Assembly: GCA_964626755.1 (NCBI GenBank)
Contig: CAZVGO010000042.1
Coordinates: 60,667 to 124,666 of the forward strand
DNA: 64,000 nucleotides
From: JACDAV01 sp964626755
GTDB lineage: Bacteria; Chloroflexota; Limnocylindria; Limnocylindrales; CSP1-4
Direction: 5' to 3'
Shown piece after piece: positions 44,153 through 53,554 of the stretch. The translations under genes were made by a program, and so were the position numbers. A model generated the notes under the pieces. That model made no database searches. It was not told the DNA's origin and saw nothing but the letters and a program-made list of their open reading frames with translations. How positions within the stretch are numbered: position 1 is the first letter of the stretch; every line of letters starts with the position of its first letter.

Positions 44153-44392
44153 GTGAGTCGAGGTCGCGCGAGGGAATATTTCTGTGAGGTGGTCTCCGAG
44201 GCGGTCCTGATCAGGCTCAAACGACCGGGCGGCTTCGGCCGCGTCCAGGTCTACTTCGTGCAGTGCAACCAGACGGACTGCCAGTACGTGGACGAGAACA
44301 AGCCTCCCTGTCCCCTCCACACCGGCATGTTCGCCGACGACATCCGCGCCGCCGATGAAGCGCGTGGCCGGCGCGACGATGGTGAGATGTGA
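44153..44392 (+). CDS. small Cys-containing hypothetical protein
   Basis: A 79-residue protein with VQCNQTDCQYVDENKPPCPLH, i.e. CxxxxC plus a later CPLH, a possible metal-binding knuckle. I do not recognise the family. GTG at 44153 has AAGGAG eight bases upstream. A strong hairpin begins at its stop codon, supporting a real transcription unit. Confidence 0.6.
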   Translation: MSRGRAREYFCEVVSEAVLIRLKRPGGFGRVQVYFVQCNQTDCQYVDENKPPCPLHTGMFADDIRAADEARGRRDDGEM

Positions 44393-44424
44393 GGAGCGCC
44401 CCGGCGCCCGCCGTGGCGCTCCTC
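44391..44424. terminator. bidirectional hairpin terminator
   Basis: GAGGAGCGCC (44391-44400) and GGCGCTCCTC (44415-44424) form a perfect 10-bp stem with a 14-base loop, between the stop of the small Cys protein and the convergent glycine-zipper gene. The + side is followed by a T-rich stretch (GTTACTTCTT). Confidence 0.7.
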
Positions 44425-44432
44425 GATCGCTG

Positions 44433-44642
44433 TTACTTCTTGACCGCCCCGTAGATGGCGCCGGCGGCGGCGCCGACGCCGGTGCCGATGAGAGCCCCAT
44501 TGCCGGCGCCCTTGCCCGTGCCGGCGCCGATGGCCGCGCCCGCGCCCGCGCCGAGGGCGGCGCCGGCGAGCGTGGTGCAGGCGGTGGTGGTGGCGGCGAG
44601 CAGCGCCAGGGCCGCCGCCGGTGCGAGCATTCGCTTGGTCAT
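44433..44642 (-). CDS. glycine-zipper lipoprotein
   Basis: A 69-residue protein with a signal peptide and lipobox ATTTAC-TTL, followed by a Gly/Ala-rich glycine zipper (GAALGAGAGAAIGAGTG and GVGAAAGAIYG). It resembles small osmotically regulated or entericidin/YMGG-like lipoproteins that insert in or span the outer membrane. Function is not established. Confidence 0.72.
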   Translation of the reverse strand: MTKRMLAPAAALALLAATTTACTTLAGAALGAGAGAAIGAGTGKGAGNGALIGTGVGAAAGAIYGAVKK

Positions 44643-44712
44643 GATGTGAGCCCTCCTGTAAAAATCCCTACGTCGCTATGACGGATGACGAGGCGGCTTC
44701 ATTCGCCCGACG

Positions 44713-45549
44713 TCAGGCGCGGCGGAAGGAGGAGGGCACGGGGCTGTCGAACCGGCGCGGACGTCCGTCAGGGCCGACGAAGCCGAGGCGGGTGGCGTGC
44801 AGGCACACGCGACGAATGGGATTGCGGCGGCTGCCGTAGGCCGCATCGCCGGCCACCGGGTGCCCGAGCTCGGCAAGCTGCGCGCGGATCTGCCCGCGGC
44901 GCCCCGTCTGTAAGCTCAGCTCCAGCACGGTGGAGTCGCGGCGGCGCTCGAGCACGCGATAGAGCGTCACCGCTTCCTTGCCGCGCAGCGTATCGCGCGA
45001 GGCGCGCACCCGCAGGGAGCGGTCCTGCACGAGGAAGCTCTCGAGCCGCCCCTCGTCGGCGTCGACGCGGGCGTCCACCACCGCCACGTAGAGACGCTCG
45101 ACCCGCCGCGCCTTGAACTGGGCCTGCAGCGCTCCCTTGGCCACGCCCGACTTGTCGAAGACGAGCAGGCCCGATGTTTCCCGATCGAGGCGATGCACGA
45201 TGAAGAGACGCGGTCCGCGTGCGCGGCGCGCCTGGCCCTCGACGTAGCCGGCGAGAAGGCGATAGGCCGTGCGCTCGCGCTCGCGCTCGGTGGCGATGGT
45301 GAGCAGCCCCGCCGGCTTGTCCACCACGAGGAACTGCTCCTCTTCGTGGACCAGCCGCAGCGGCTCGGGAAAGGCGGGCGGCGGCGGCGCGCCCAGCAGC
45401 ACGCGCTCGCCGGCCGCCACCGGCGTCTCGGCGCGGCGCTCCACGGCGCCGCGCACACGCACGCGGCCCGCGGCCAGCCACTTGCGCAACGTGGTGCGCG
45501 AGGCGTCGGGATAGAGAGCGTGGAGACGGTCGATGAGCGGCAACGGCAC
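44713..45549 (-). CDS. RluA-family pseudouridine synthase
   Basis: A 278-residue pseudouridine synthase. An N-terminal S4-like region (about 1-55, RKWLAAGRVRVRG) is followed by the catalytic domain with IVHRLDRETSGLLVF, whose Asp is the nucleophile, then the LSLQTGRRGQIRAQLAELGHPVAGD motif region. It modifies rRNA or tRNA uridines; the exact site (RluA, C or D class) cannot be told. The ATG precedes the S4 part directly. Confidence 0.83.
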   Translation of the reverse strand: MPLPLIDRLHALYPDASRTTLRKWLAAGRVRVRGAVERRAETPVAAGERVLLGAPPPPAFPEPLRLVHEEEQFLVVDKPAGLLTIATERERERTAYRLLAGYVEGQARRARGPRLFIVHRLDRETSGLLVFDKSGVAKGALQAQFKARRVERLYVAVVDARVDADEGRLESFLVQDRSLRVRASRDTLRGKEAVTLYRVLERRRDSTVLELSLQTGRRGQIRAQLAELGHPVAGDAAYGSRRNPIRRVCLHATRLGFVGPDGRPRRFDSPVPSSFRRA

Positions 45550-45558
45550 GGCAGGTGT

Positions 45559-46863
45559 CTAGCGGGCCAGGGGCGGGCCGAGCACCACCGTCGTCACCAT
45601 GTCGAGGTAGATCTTCGCCGCCCGCTGCACGTCGGCGGCCGTCACCGCTTCCACCGCCCGGCGATAACGCGCGGGGTAGTCCTGTCCGACGCCCTGGACC
45701 TCGTGAAAGTTGAGGTACCACGCCTGCCGCTCGTTGGTGCGGCGGTCCATGGCGTACTTGCCGAGCAGGTACCCCTTGGCCCGGGCCAGCTCGTCCGCGG
45801 GCACCGGCTCCCGCTGCACGCGTGCGATCTCGCGGCGCAGCGCCTCCTCGGCGCGCGCGGCGTTCGCGGGGGCGGCGCCGACGTAGAGCGCGAGCACGCC
45901 CGGCTCCTGCACGGGATCGTAGAAGGCCGTCGCCGTGTAGGCGAGCGCGCTCTTGTCGCGCAGCTCCACGAAGAGCCGGCCCGCCATGCCGCCCCCGAGC
46001 ACGGTGGCGAGCACCTTGACGGCCGCGTGATCGGCATGGTCCAGCGGGGGCGCGAGCGCGCCCGCCACGATCTGCGTCTGCTGCGAGGGCTGCTCGATGA
46101 TGACCCGCCGGGCGACGGGCCGCGGCGCGGGAATGGGCGGATCCGCCACCATGCTGCCGGACATCATGCCGCCGAAGAGGCGCTCGGCCTCCACCACCAC
46201 CTCCGCCGCGCTCACCTGCCCGCTCACCGCCAGCGTCATCCGCTCGGGACGATAGAAGGTCTGGTAGGCGGCGGCGATCGCCTCCGCATCGATGGCCGCC
46301 AGCGACTCACGCGTGCCGAGGGACGGGATCGCGTAGGGATGGCGCCCGTACACCGCGGCGTAGAGCTCGTCGAAGGCGCGCGCGGCCGGGTTGTCGCGCC
46401 GCCGCTGCACGCGGCTCTGCAGCCATTCGCGCTCGCGGTCCACCTCGGCGGGGTCGAGCTTCGGCGTGAGAGCAAGCTCGGCGGTGAGCCCGAGCAGCTC
46501 CCGCCAGAAGCGGGCGAGCGCGGTGCCGCGGATCTCGGAGAAGTCCACGTCGCCCGCCGCGCTGATCTTGCCGCCGAGGCCGGCCACCGCTTCCGCGAGG
46601 TCGGAGCCGGCGCGCGTGGTGGTGCCCTTCACCATCACCGCGTGCACGAAATTGGAGAGTCCCGCCGCCTCCGGCCGCTCCCAGCGCGTCCCCATGCGCA
46701 CGAACAACGAGACCGCGACCACGGGGGCCACCGCGTTCTCGTGGACGAGCACGGTGAACCCGTTGGGGAGCACGACCCGGCGCGGCGCGCTCTGCGCGGC
46801 CACCGGCACGGCGGCCGCGACGAGCACGGCGGCGAGCAGCACGGCGACGCCGCGCCGCCTCAC
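45559..46863 (-). CDS. M16-family peptidase-like protein, inactive-type subunit
   Basis: A 434-residue exported M16 protein with a signal peptide (about 5-24). At the place of the zinc motif HxxEH the sequence reads GLSNFVHAVMVKG, so the metal ligands are lost. The C-terminal domain keeps the substrate-binding R/Y region (GRLFVELRDKSALAYT). It overlaps its active partner as GTGA, forming a typical active/inactive M16 pair (as in PqqL- or YmxG-type heterodimers). It probably assists peptide binding in the periplasm. Confidence 0.8.
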   Translation of the reverse strand: MRRRGVAVLLAAVLVAAAVPVAAQSAPRRVVLPNGFTVLVHENAVAPVVAVSLFVRMGTRWERPEAAGLSNFVHAVMVKGTTTRAGSDLAEAVAGLGGKISAAGDVDFSEIRGTALARFWRELLGLTAELALTPKLDPAEVDREREWLQSRVQRRRDNPAARAFDELYAAVYGRHPYAIPSLGTRESLAAIDAEAIAAAYQTFYRPERMTLAVSGQVSAAEVVVEAERLFGGMMSGSMVADPPIPAPRPVARRVIIEQPSQQTQIVAGALAPPLDHADHAAVKVLATVLGGGMAGRLFVELRDKSALAYTATAFYDPVQEPGVLALYVGAAPANAARAEEALRREIARVQREPVPADELARAKGYLLGKYAMDRRTNERQAWYLNFHEVQGVGQDYPARYRRAVEAVTAADVQRAAKIYLDMVTTVVLGPPLAR

Positions 46864-48194
46864 CGGCCCCCTCCCGGCACGAAGCGCACGCGGACGTAGT
46901 TGTCGTCGCCGAAGTACCGGCGCGCCGCCGCCTGGATCTGCGCGATGGTCACCTCCCGCAGGCGCGCGAGATACCGCAGCTCGTCGTCGAGCGTCCACGT
47001 CGTCTCGGCCTGCCCGTACGTCCTCGCGAGCCCCTCGGCGGTCTCGATGTCGAAGGCATAGAAGGCCTCGGCCGTCACGAGCGCGCGGGCGCGCTCGGCC
47101 TCCGTGACGCCCTCCGCCCGCACGCGCCGCAGGACGTCGATGATCGCCTCCTCCGCCGCCTGCAGCTTGTCGGCGTCCATGTGCGCGGTCACCGACACCA
47201 GGCCCGCCTGCGCGCGCGGCACGTAGCTGGCCTCGATGGCCGACACGAGCCCCTTCTGCTCGCGCACGGACTGGTTGAGCCGCGAGCTGGGCCCGTCACC
47301 GAGGATGTAGCTCAGGAGGTCGACGGCGAAGACGTCCTCGCTGGAGACGGGCGGCGTGTGCCAGGCGAGGCCGAGATAGGCCTGCTGCTCGGCGCGGCGG
47401 ATGTCGACACCCCGGCTGGCATCGGCGCGCGGCGGCGGCGCCTGCGCCGCCCGCGCGGGCGCGGGCCCCGTGAGCGCGCCGAAGGTGACGGCGGCCACCC
47501 GCCGCGCCTGCGCGGGCTCCACGGCGCCCACGACGACGAGGGCCATGTTGCGCGGCACGTAATGCTTCTTGTAGTACGCGTCCAGGCGCTCGCGGGTGAG
47601 CGCCTGCACCAGCGCCGGCGTGCCGAGGATGGGCCGCCCGTACGGATGCGGCCTGTACGCCTCTTCCGAGAGCCGGCGGGACAGAAAGCGGTCCGGGTCG
47701 TCCTCGGTGAGCTTCATCTCCTCGAAGACCACCTTCTTCTCGCTCTCCAGCTCCTCCCGGACGAAGGCGGCGTTGACGGCGATGTCGGCGAGCAGCTCGA
47801 CGGCGACGCGAAGCTGGTCGGCGGGCACCACGACGTCGTAGTGCGTGTAGTCGTACGACGTGAAGGCATTGCTGGTGCCGCCGATCCCCTCGATGAGCTG
47901 GTCGATCGAGCCCGGCGGCCGTGTGGGCGTGCCCTTGAAGAGCATGTGCTCGAGGTAATGCGACAGGCCCAGCTCCTCCGCCGACTCGTCGCGGCCGCCC
48001 GTGCGCATCCACAGCTGCAACGCCACCACGTCGCCCGCGCGGTGCTCCTGCACGATGAGGACGACGCCGTTCGGCAGCACCTCGCGCGCAGGACCGGCCA
48101 CCGGCGCGGGCGCCGGGGTGCCGACACCGGCGCAGCCGGCCACGAACACGGCGACGAAGAGAAGCGAGAGCCGAGGTATCGATTGCACGGTCAC
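46860..48194 (-). CDS. M16-family zinc metallopeptidase, active subunit, lipoprotein
   Basis: A 444-residue M16 peptidase. The zinc motif reads GLSHYLEHMLFKGT near residue 80, with the distal Glu in VVFEEMKLTED, so the site is intact. The C-terminal half carries the R/Y pair (GDGPSSRLNQSVREQKGLVSAI). The N terminus is a lipoprotein signal with AVFVAGC. GTG at 48194 is preferred over a TTG at 48209. It acts with the inactive subunit downstream on unfolded peptides at the membrane. Confidence 0.83.
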   Translation of the reverse strand: MTVQSIPRLSLLFVAVFVAGCAGVGTPAPAPVAGPAREVLPNGVVLIVQEHRAGDVVALQLWMRTGGRDESAEELGLSHYLEHMLFKGTPTRPPGSIDQLIEGIGGTSNAFTSYDYTHYDVVVPADQLRVAVELLADIAVNAAFVREELESEKKVVFEEMKLTEDDPDRFLSRRLSEEAYRPHPYGRPILGTPALVQALTRERLDAYYKKHYVPRNMALVVVGAVEPAQARRVAAVTFGALTGPAPARAAQAPPPRADASRGVDIRRAEQQAYLGLAWHTPPVSSEDVFAVDLLSYILGDGPSSRLNQSVREQKGLVSAIEASYVPRAQAGLVSVTAHMDADKLQAAEEAIIDVLRRVRAEGVTEAERARALVTAEAFYAFDIETAEGLARTYGQAETTWTLDDELRYLARLREVTIAQIQAAARRYFGDDNYVRVRFVPGGGR

Positions 48195-48261
48195 CGCGCA
48201 GCCTATCAAATGTCCGGCGTATGCGTGAGCCGGATCCGCGTTCGGCGGAACCAGTCGGGCT

Positions 48262-48912
48262 TCAGTCGAGGCGGGCCGGGGGCGCGGCCCGCCGCACGGC
48301 CGGCGGCCCGTGACGCCTGCGGGCGTGCGTGCGGGCCGCGTCCCAGAGGCGGACGCCGAGCAGGAGGGCGAGGATGGCGGCGTAAATCCAGGGGGCGAGG
48401 AGGACCTTCTTCGCCAGCCAGATGTAGTGCAGCACGGCCAGGGTGGCCGCGACGTAGGCGAGGCGGTGCAGGCGCTTCCAGTTGCGCGCGCCCATGCGCT
48501 TGATCATCCCCGTCGTGGACGTGGCGGCGAGGGGGAGCAGGAGCGTGAAGGCGGCCACACCGACGGTGATGTACGGGCGCTTGACGATGTCGGCGCCCAT
48601 CTGGCGCCAGGCGAAGAAGTGATCGAGGCCGATCCACACCCCGAAGTGCAGCGCCACGTAGAAGAACGCGAACAGCCCCAGCAGCCGCCGCAGCGTCATC
48701 TGCCACGCCATCCCCGTCAGCACCCGCAGCGGCGTCAACGCCAGGCTCGCCAGCAGCAACCGCAGCGCCCAGTTCCCCAGCGTATCCGTGATGAAGTCGA
48801 TCGGATTCGCCGTCAGATCGTCCGTCCAGAACCAGTACAGCAGCGCCGCCAGCGGCAGCAGGCAGCCCACCCACACCACGCCCTTCACCCACACGCGAGC
48901 CGACGCCCCCAC
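48262..48912 (-). CDS. msrQ: MsrQ, heme b membrane subunit of the periplasmic Met-sulfoxide reductase system
   Basis: A 216-residue protein with about six hydrophobic segments and the ferric-reductase-like fold. Candidate heme histidines lie in YVALHFGVW and in RLHRLAYVAA plus LHYIWLAKK. The RPYITVGVAAF and MGARNWKRLHRL segments are MsrQ hallmarks. It delivers electrons from the quinone pool or cytoplasmic flavin to MsrP. Its partner msrP lies upstream on the same strand, separated by the inverted repeat at 48937-49114. Confidence 0.85.
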   Translation of the reverse strand: MGASARVWVKGVVWVGCLLPLAALLYWFWTDDLTANPIDFITDTLGNWALRLLLASLALTPLRVLTGMAWQMTLRRLLGLFAFFYVALHFGVWIGLDHFFAWRQMGADIVKRPYITVGVAAFTLLLPLAATSTTGMIKRMGARNWKRLHRLAYVAATLAVLHYIWLAKKVLLAPWIYAAILALLLGVRLWDAARTHARRRHGPPAVRRAAPPARLD

Positions 48913-48936
48913 CCGGCCCCCTGCGACGACCTACGC

Positions 48937-49114
48937 CGGAGCCTTCATGCGGCGCGGGGGGCGCGGGTCTCGGGGTGCAGGGACCCGTTCCCCACTCACC
49001 AGGACCGCACAAGGCGTGTCGATGGAGCCCAGCCACCCTCGGTCCGAATCGGCCACCATCCACGTGGTCCTCGCACCCCGAGGCCCGCGCCCCCCGCGCC
49101 GCATGAAGGCTCCG
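48937..49114. repeat. inverted repeat with 42-bp arms, MITE-like
   Basis: Arms at 48937-48978 and 49073-49114 are complementary at 41 of 42 positions and enclose a 94-base centre. Four-base CCTA copies at 48930-48933 and 49118-49121 flank it and could be a target duplication; the right one includes the msrP stop codon. The element fills most of the gap between msrP and msrQ. A miniature transposable element is my best guess; a very large transcript hairpin is the alternative. Confidence 0.6.
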
Positions 49115-49118
49115 CCGC

Positions 49119-50063
<945 letters not shown>

Positions 50064-50089
50064 GCGACTCCTCCCCTGCCTCAAGACTC

Positions 50090-50770
50090 TCACGGTGCGA
50101 CGAACTTGTAACCCTGGCCGTGCACGGTCTGGATGAAGAGCGGCCGGTCGGGATCCACCTCGAACTTGCGGCGCAGCCGCAGCACGTGCGTGTCCACCGT
50201 GCGGGTGGTGGGAAAGCGCTCGTAGCCCCACACCTCGTCCAGCAGGCGCTCGCGGGTGACGACGTCACCGCGGTGCTCCACGAGGTACACGAGGAGGTCG
50301 AACTCCTTGCGCGTGAGGCGGACGTCGCGGCCGGCCTTCCATACGCGTCGCCCGCGCAGGTGCACGCGCACGTCGCCGAAGGCGAGCTCCTCGGATTTCC
50401 GCCTCGGCCCCGGGCGGCGCAGCACGGCGCGCACGCGCGCGAGCAGCTCGCGCAGCGAGAAGGGCTTGCTCACGTAGTCGTCGGCGCCCAGCTCGAGGCC
50501 GAGGACGCGGTCGGCCTCCTCGCCCCGGGCCGTGAGCATGATCACGGGCACGTCGAGGCCGCGCCGGCGCAGCTCGCGGCAGACGTCCCAGCCGCTCAGC
50601 TTCGGCATCATGACGTCGAGCAGGACGAGATCCGGCGCCTCGCTGAGGGCGCGGGCGAGGCCGTCCGCGCCGTCGGTGGCGGCGATGGTGTCGTAGCCTT
50701 CGAAGCGCAGGTTGTCCTCGAGGCCGCGCACGATCTCGGGCTCGTCGTCGACGATGAGGATCCTAGGCAT
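50090..50770 (-). CDS. OmpR-family response regulator
   Basis: A 226-residue regulator: receiver domain (1-118) with acidic pair Asp8-Asp9, phospho-acceptor Asp52 in LVLLDVMMPK and Lys in DYVSKPF; then an OmpR/PhoB winged helix ending FIQTVHGQGYKFVAP. Its start overlaps the end of the preceding histidine kinase gene by 8 bases, so it is in fact downstream of the kinase in the operon. Likely genomic targets are unknown; adjacent msrPQ or the redoxin gene are candidates. Confidence 0.9.
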   Translation of the reverse strand: MPRILIVDDEPEIVRGLEDNLRFEGYDTIAATDGADGLARALSEAPDLVLLDVMMPKLSGWDVCRELRRRGLDVPVIMLTARGEEADRVLGLELGADDYVSKPFSLRELLARVRAVLRRPGPRRKSEELAFGDVRVHLRGRRVWKAGRDVRLTRKEFDLLVYLVEHRGDVVTRERLLDEVWGYERFPTTRTVDTHVLRLRRKFEVDPDRPLFIQTVHGQGYKFVAP

Positions 50771-52271
50771 CGCGGGGGCCGGGGGCGGGAAGCCACAGGG
50801 TGAAGGTGCTGCCGCGCCCGGGCGCGCTGTCGAGGGTGACCGTGCCGCCGTGCGCCTCCGCCACGTGCCGCACGAGGGCGAGCCCCACGCCGCTGCCACG
50901 CCGGCCCTGCGTGTCGCTGCGTCCCACGCGGTAGAACTTGTCGAACACGCGCGCGTGCTCCCCGGCCGGGATGCCGATGCCGCGGTCGGTGACGGCAAGG
51001 GCGAGGCGCTCGCCCTCCCGGCGCGCCTCGATGGCGAGCGCCCGGTCGTCCGCGGAATACTTCATGGCGTTGTCGACGAGGTTGGCGAGCGCCTGCCCCA
51101 CCGCCTCCGCGTCCATGACGACGTCGCCGATGGCAGGGTCGATGGTCACCTCGACCTTGAACCCCTGCTGCGCGAGCGGGTAGGCGAAGCTCTCCAGCGT
51201 GTCGCGCACGAGCGGCTCCACGGCGGTGGGGACGGGATCGTAGCGGCGCCGGCCGCTCTCGATCCGCGAGAAATCGAGCACGTTGTCGATGAGGCGCGAC
51301 AGCCGCTCGCTCTCGCGCGTGATCACGCGGTAGTACTCCTGCCGGCGCGCCTCCGCCACGCGGCCCATCTCGAGGGTCTCTCCGAACATACGGATGACGG
51401 ACAACGGCGTCTTGAGATCGTGCGACACGTTGGCGACGAAATCGGCCTTCAGGCGCGCCATCTCGCTCTCCCGCCGCATGAGCCGCCAGGTGGCGACGCT
51501 GCCGGCCGCGATGACGGCCAGCAGCAGCGCGAAGGCCGTCATGAACATCATCACCTGCCGCCGCAGCGCCTGGCGCGGCGCCGAGCCCGGCGTCTGGTAC
51601 ACGGCCACCCGCCAGTTCCGCACGCCGTCGCGCACCGGCACCGACATCACCGGCACCGCCGCCTCCACCGGCGTGCGGCTGTAGACGGTGCGCCCGCGGT
51701 CATCGACGACGGCGAGCACGGTGGCCGACTCCAGGCCGCTCAGGGCGCGCCCGAACACCTCGCGGCGCAGCGCGCCCTCCTCACACCAGAAGACGGCGAC
51801 CAGCGGCGCGCCGTCCCGCGCCTTCACGCCGGCCGCGAGCGCGCCGCCGTCCCCGGCGACGGCGTGGCGCCGGCCGCCGCGCTCGCCGGCGAGGCGCACC
51901 GCGAGCGCGCGCGCGACGCCCAGCTCGGCGGGATCGTGCTCCTCCATGGGAGCGAGCAGGCGGCCACCGCCGTCGAAGAGGTAGAGCCGCCGGACGAGGG
52001 GCGCCCGCGCCAGCAGCCCGTGCAGGGCGGCGTCGTCCACGCCGGCCGTGTCGAGCACCGCCTGCAGATCGTCCAGGAAGGCGTCCTCGGCGGAGCGCAG
52101 CACCATCTCGATCTTCTCCGCCGCCATGGAGGCCATGTCGCGCGCCTGCTCGCGGAAGAGGACGTCGGCGGACGCCTCCCATTGCCGGAGCGACACCCAG
52201 CCGAGCGCCGCCACGATGAGCGCGGGGAGGAGGATGGCGGCGAGGAGGAGGAAGGAGATGCGGCGGCTCAC
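50763..52271 (-). CDS. membrane sensor histidine kinase
   Basis: A 502-residue kinase with an N-terminal membrane helix (about 5-22), a large extracytoplasmic sensor of about 210 residues and a second helix near 235-260. The H box is FVANVSHDLKTPLSVIR, the N box DNAMKYSADD, and the G boxes DRGIGIPAG and GSGVGLALVRHV. It phosphorylates the OmpR-type regulator at 50090. Its ATG overlaps the redoxin stop by four bases. The ligand is unknown. Confidence 0.9.
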   Translation of the reverse strand: MSRRISFLLLAAILLPALIVAALGWVSLRQWEASADVLFREQARDMASMAAEKIEMVLRSAEDAFLDDLQAVLDTAGVDDAALHGLLARAPLVRRLYLFDGGGRLLAPMEEHDPAELGVARALAVRLAGERGGRRHAVAGDGGALAAGVKARDGAPLVAVFWCEEGALRREVFGRALSGLESATVLAVVDDRGRTVYSRTPVEAAVPVMSVPVRDGVRNWRVAVYQTPGSAPRQALRRQVMMFMTAFALLLAVIAAGSVATWRLMRRESEMARLKADFVANVSHDLKTPLSVIRMFGETLEMGRVAEARRQEYYRVITRESERLSRLIDNVLDFSRIESGRRRYDPVPTAVEPLVRDTLESFAYPLAQQGFKVEVTIDPAIGDVVMDAEAVGQALANLVDNAMKYSADDRALAIEARREGERLALAVTDRGIGIPAGEHARVFDKFYRVGRSDTQGRRGSGVGLALVRHVAEAHGGTVTLDSAPGRGSTFTLWLPAPGPRDA

Positions 52272-52843
52272 GCCCCCTCGGCGAGCAGGAGCCGGATCAT
52301 CCGCTCCGTCTCCTCGTAGGCGCCTTCACCGATGTGGCGGTAGCGCACGACGCCCTTGCGGTCCACGAGCACGAGCGTCGGCCACGCGCGCACGCCGTAG
52401 CGCTTCCAGATGGCGAAGTCGTTGTCCTGCACGACGGGATACCGGACGTCGAGGGTGCGGGCGGCCTCGGCCACCTTGTCGTACGGCTGCTCCCACGGGA
52501 ACTCCGGGCTGTGCACGCCCACGATGGTGAGTCCCGACTTCTCGAAGCGCCCGTGCCAGTCCCGCAACGCTGGAATCACGTTCCGGCAGTTGTAGCAGCC
52601 GTACGTCCAGAACTCGACGGCCACCACGCGCCCGCGCAGCCCCCGCAGCGCGAGCGGCGCGCTGTTGATCCACCGCTCCCCCGTGATCTCGGGCGCCGCC
52701 TGCCCCACCCGCAGCGCCTGCCCGCCCGCCGGCAGAGGATTCAGCACGGCCGCCACCACGAGGGCGCCCACGGCGATGCGCGATCCCGTCCACATCATGA
52801 CGCCCACTATGCGGCGCGCCCGGGCCGGAGTCGTCACAGCCAT
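52268..52843 (-). CDS. TlpA/redoxin-family thiol-disulfide protein
   Basis: A 191-residue exported thioredoxin-fold protein. A signal or anchor helix (about 18-42) is followed by a redoxin domain with active site WTYGCYNCRN (CxxC as CYNC) and the cis-Pro region RAWPTLVLVDRKG. This resembles the N-terminal part of DipZ and TlpA-like proteins acting in the periplasm. A later ATG (MMWTGSR, residue 15-16) may be the real start. It is the first gene of the redoxin-kinase-regulator operon. Confidence 0.8.
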   Translation of the reverse strand: MAVTTPARARRIVGVMMWTGSRIAVGALVVAAVLNPLPAGGQALRVGQAAPEITGERWINSAPLALRGLRGRVVAVEFWTYGCYNCRNVIPALRDWHGRFEKSGLTIVGVHSPEFPWEQPYDKVAEAARTLDVRYPVVQDNDFAIWKRYGVRAWPTLVLVDRKGVVRYRHIGEGAYEETERMIRLLLAEGA

Positions 52844-52861
52844 GTGAACTCTCGACGGCCC

Positions 52862-53554
52862 CTACACGACCTCGTCCAGGCGCGAGGTGGCCTCGCCGAA
52901 GCGTCGCATCGCGAACGGCGGCAGGCCCTCGTACACCTCCGCCAGGCGCAGGTTGATCTCCCGGTTGGCGAGCTCGAAGAGGCTGTGCCCTTCGCGGTCG
53001 CCCTCCACGAGGAAGGGCCCCAGCCGCTCCACCTCGAGCACCCACAGGGCCTGCGCGATGCCGAGCTCCTCGAGCCAGTGCACGTCGATCACGCGCTTGA
53101 TGCACTGCCCGTAGGCGGCCCCCATGCCGTAGCCGATGGTGGTGAGGTAGACGGCGCCGTGGGGCACGAACCACTCGCGATAGGCCAGCTCCGTGAGCCC
53201 CGCCTTGCCCACGATGACGCGCGCGCCGGAGGCCTCGAACCAGCGGCTCATGGACTTGCCGAAGCGGAAGCTCGCGGTGGCGGTGACCGCCTGCACGTCG
53301 TAGGTGCCGTCCGTTTTCACACTCGCCGCCGGCGAGCAGTGGAAGTTCACGTTCGTGAGCGCCTTCACCGCGGCGGGCAGGCCCGCGCCCTGGTCCACGA
53401 CCTTGCGGTACACGCCCTCCCGCGCCGTGTAGACGGCGCCGCTCACGTACACGACGTCGCCCAGCTTCAGCCGGGCGATGTCGCCGGCGCCGATGGGCGT
53501 CGTGAGGTGCACCTCGTCCATGGCCACGTCGTCGAGGCGGCGCGGGACGCTCAC
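52862..53554 (-). CDS. class I fumarate hydratase / tartrate dehydratase, beta subunit (C-terminal domain)
   Basis: A 230-residue beta subunit of the two-subunit Fe-S hydro-lyase family. Family marks are RLKLGDVVYVSGAVYTARE and YDVQAVTATASFRFGKSM, then VGKAGLTELA. It corresponds to the C-terminal domain of single-chain FumA. GTG at 53554 overlaps the alpha subunit stop as GTGA. Fumarase versus L-tartrate dehydratase cannot be decided here; fumarase is likelier as a housekeeping step. Confidence 0.85.
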   Translation of the reverse strand: MSVPRRLDDVAMDEVHLTTPIGAGDIARLKLGDVVYVSGAVYTAREGVYRKVVDQGAGLPAAVKALTNVNFHCSPAASVKTDGTYDVQAVTATASFRFGKSMSRWFEASGARVIVGKAGLTELAYREWFVPHGAVYLTTIGYGMGAAYGQCIKRVIDVHWLEELGIAQALWVLEVERLGPFLVEGDREGHSLFELANREINLRLAEVYEGLPPFAMRRFGEATSRLDEVV

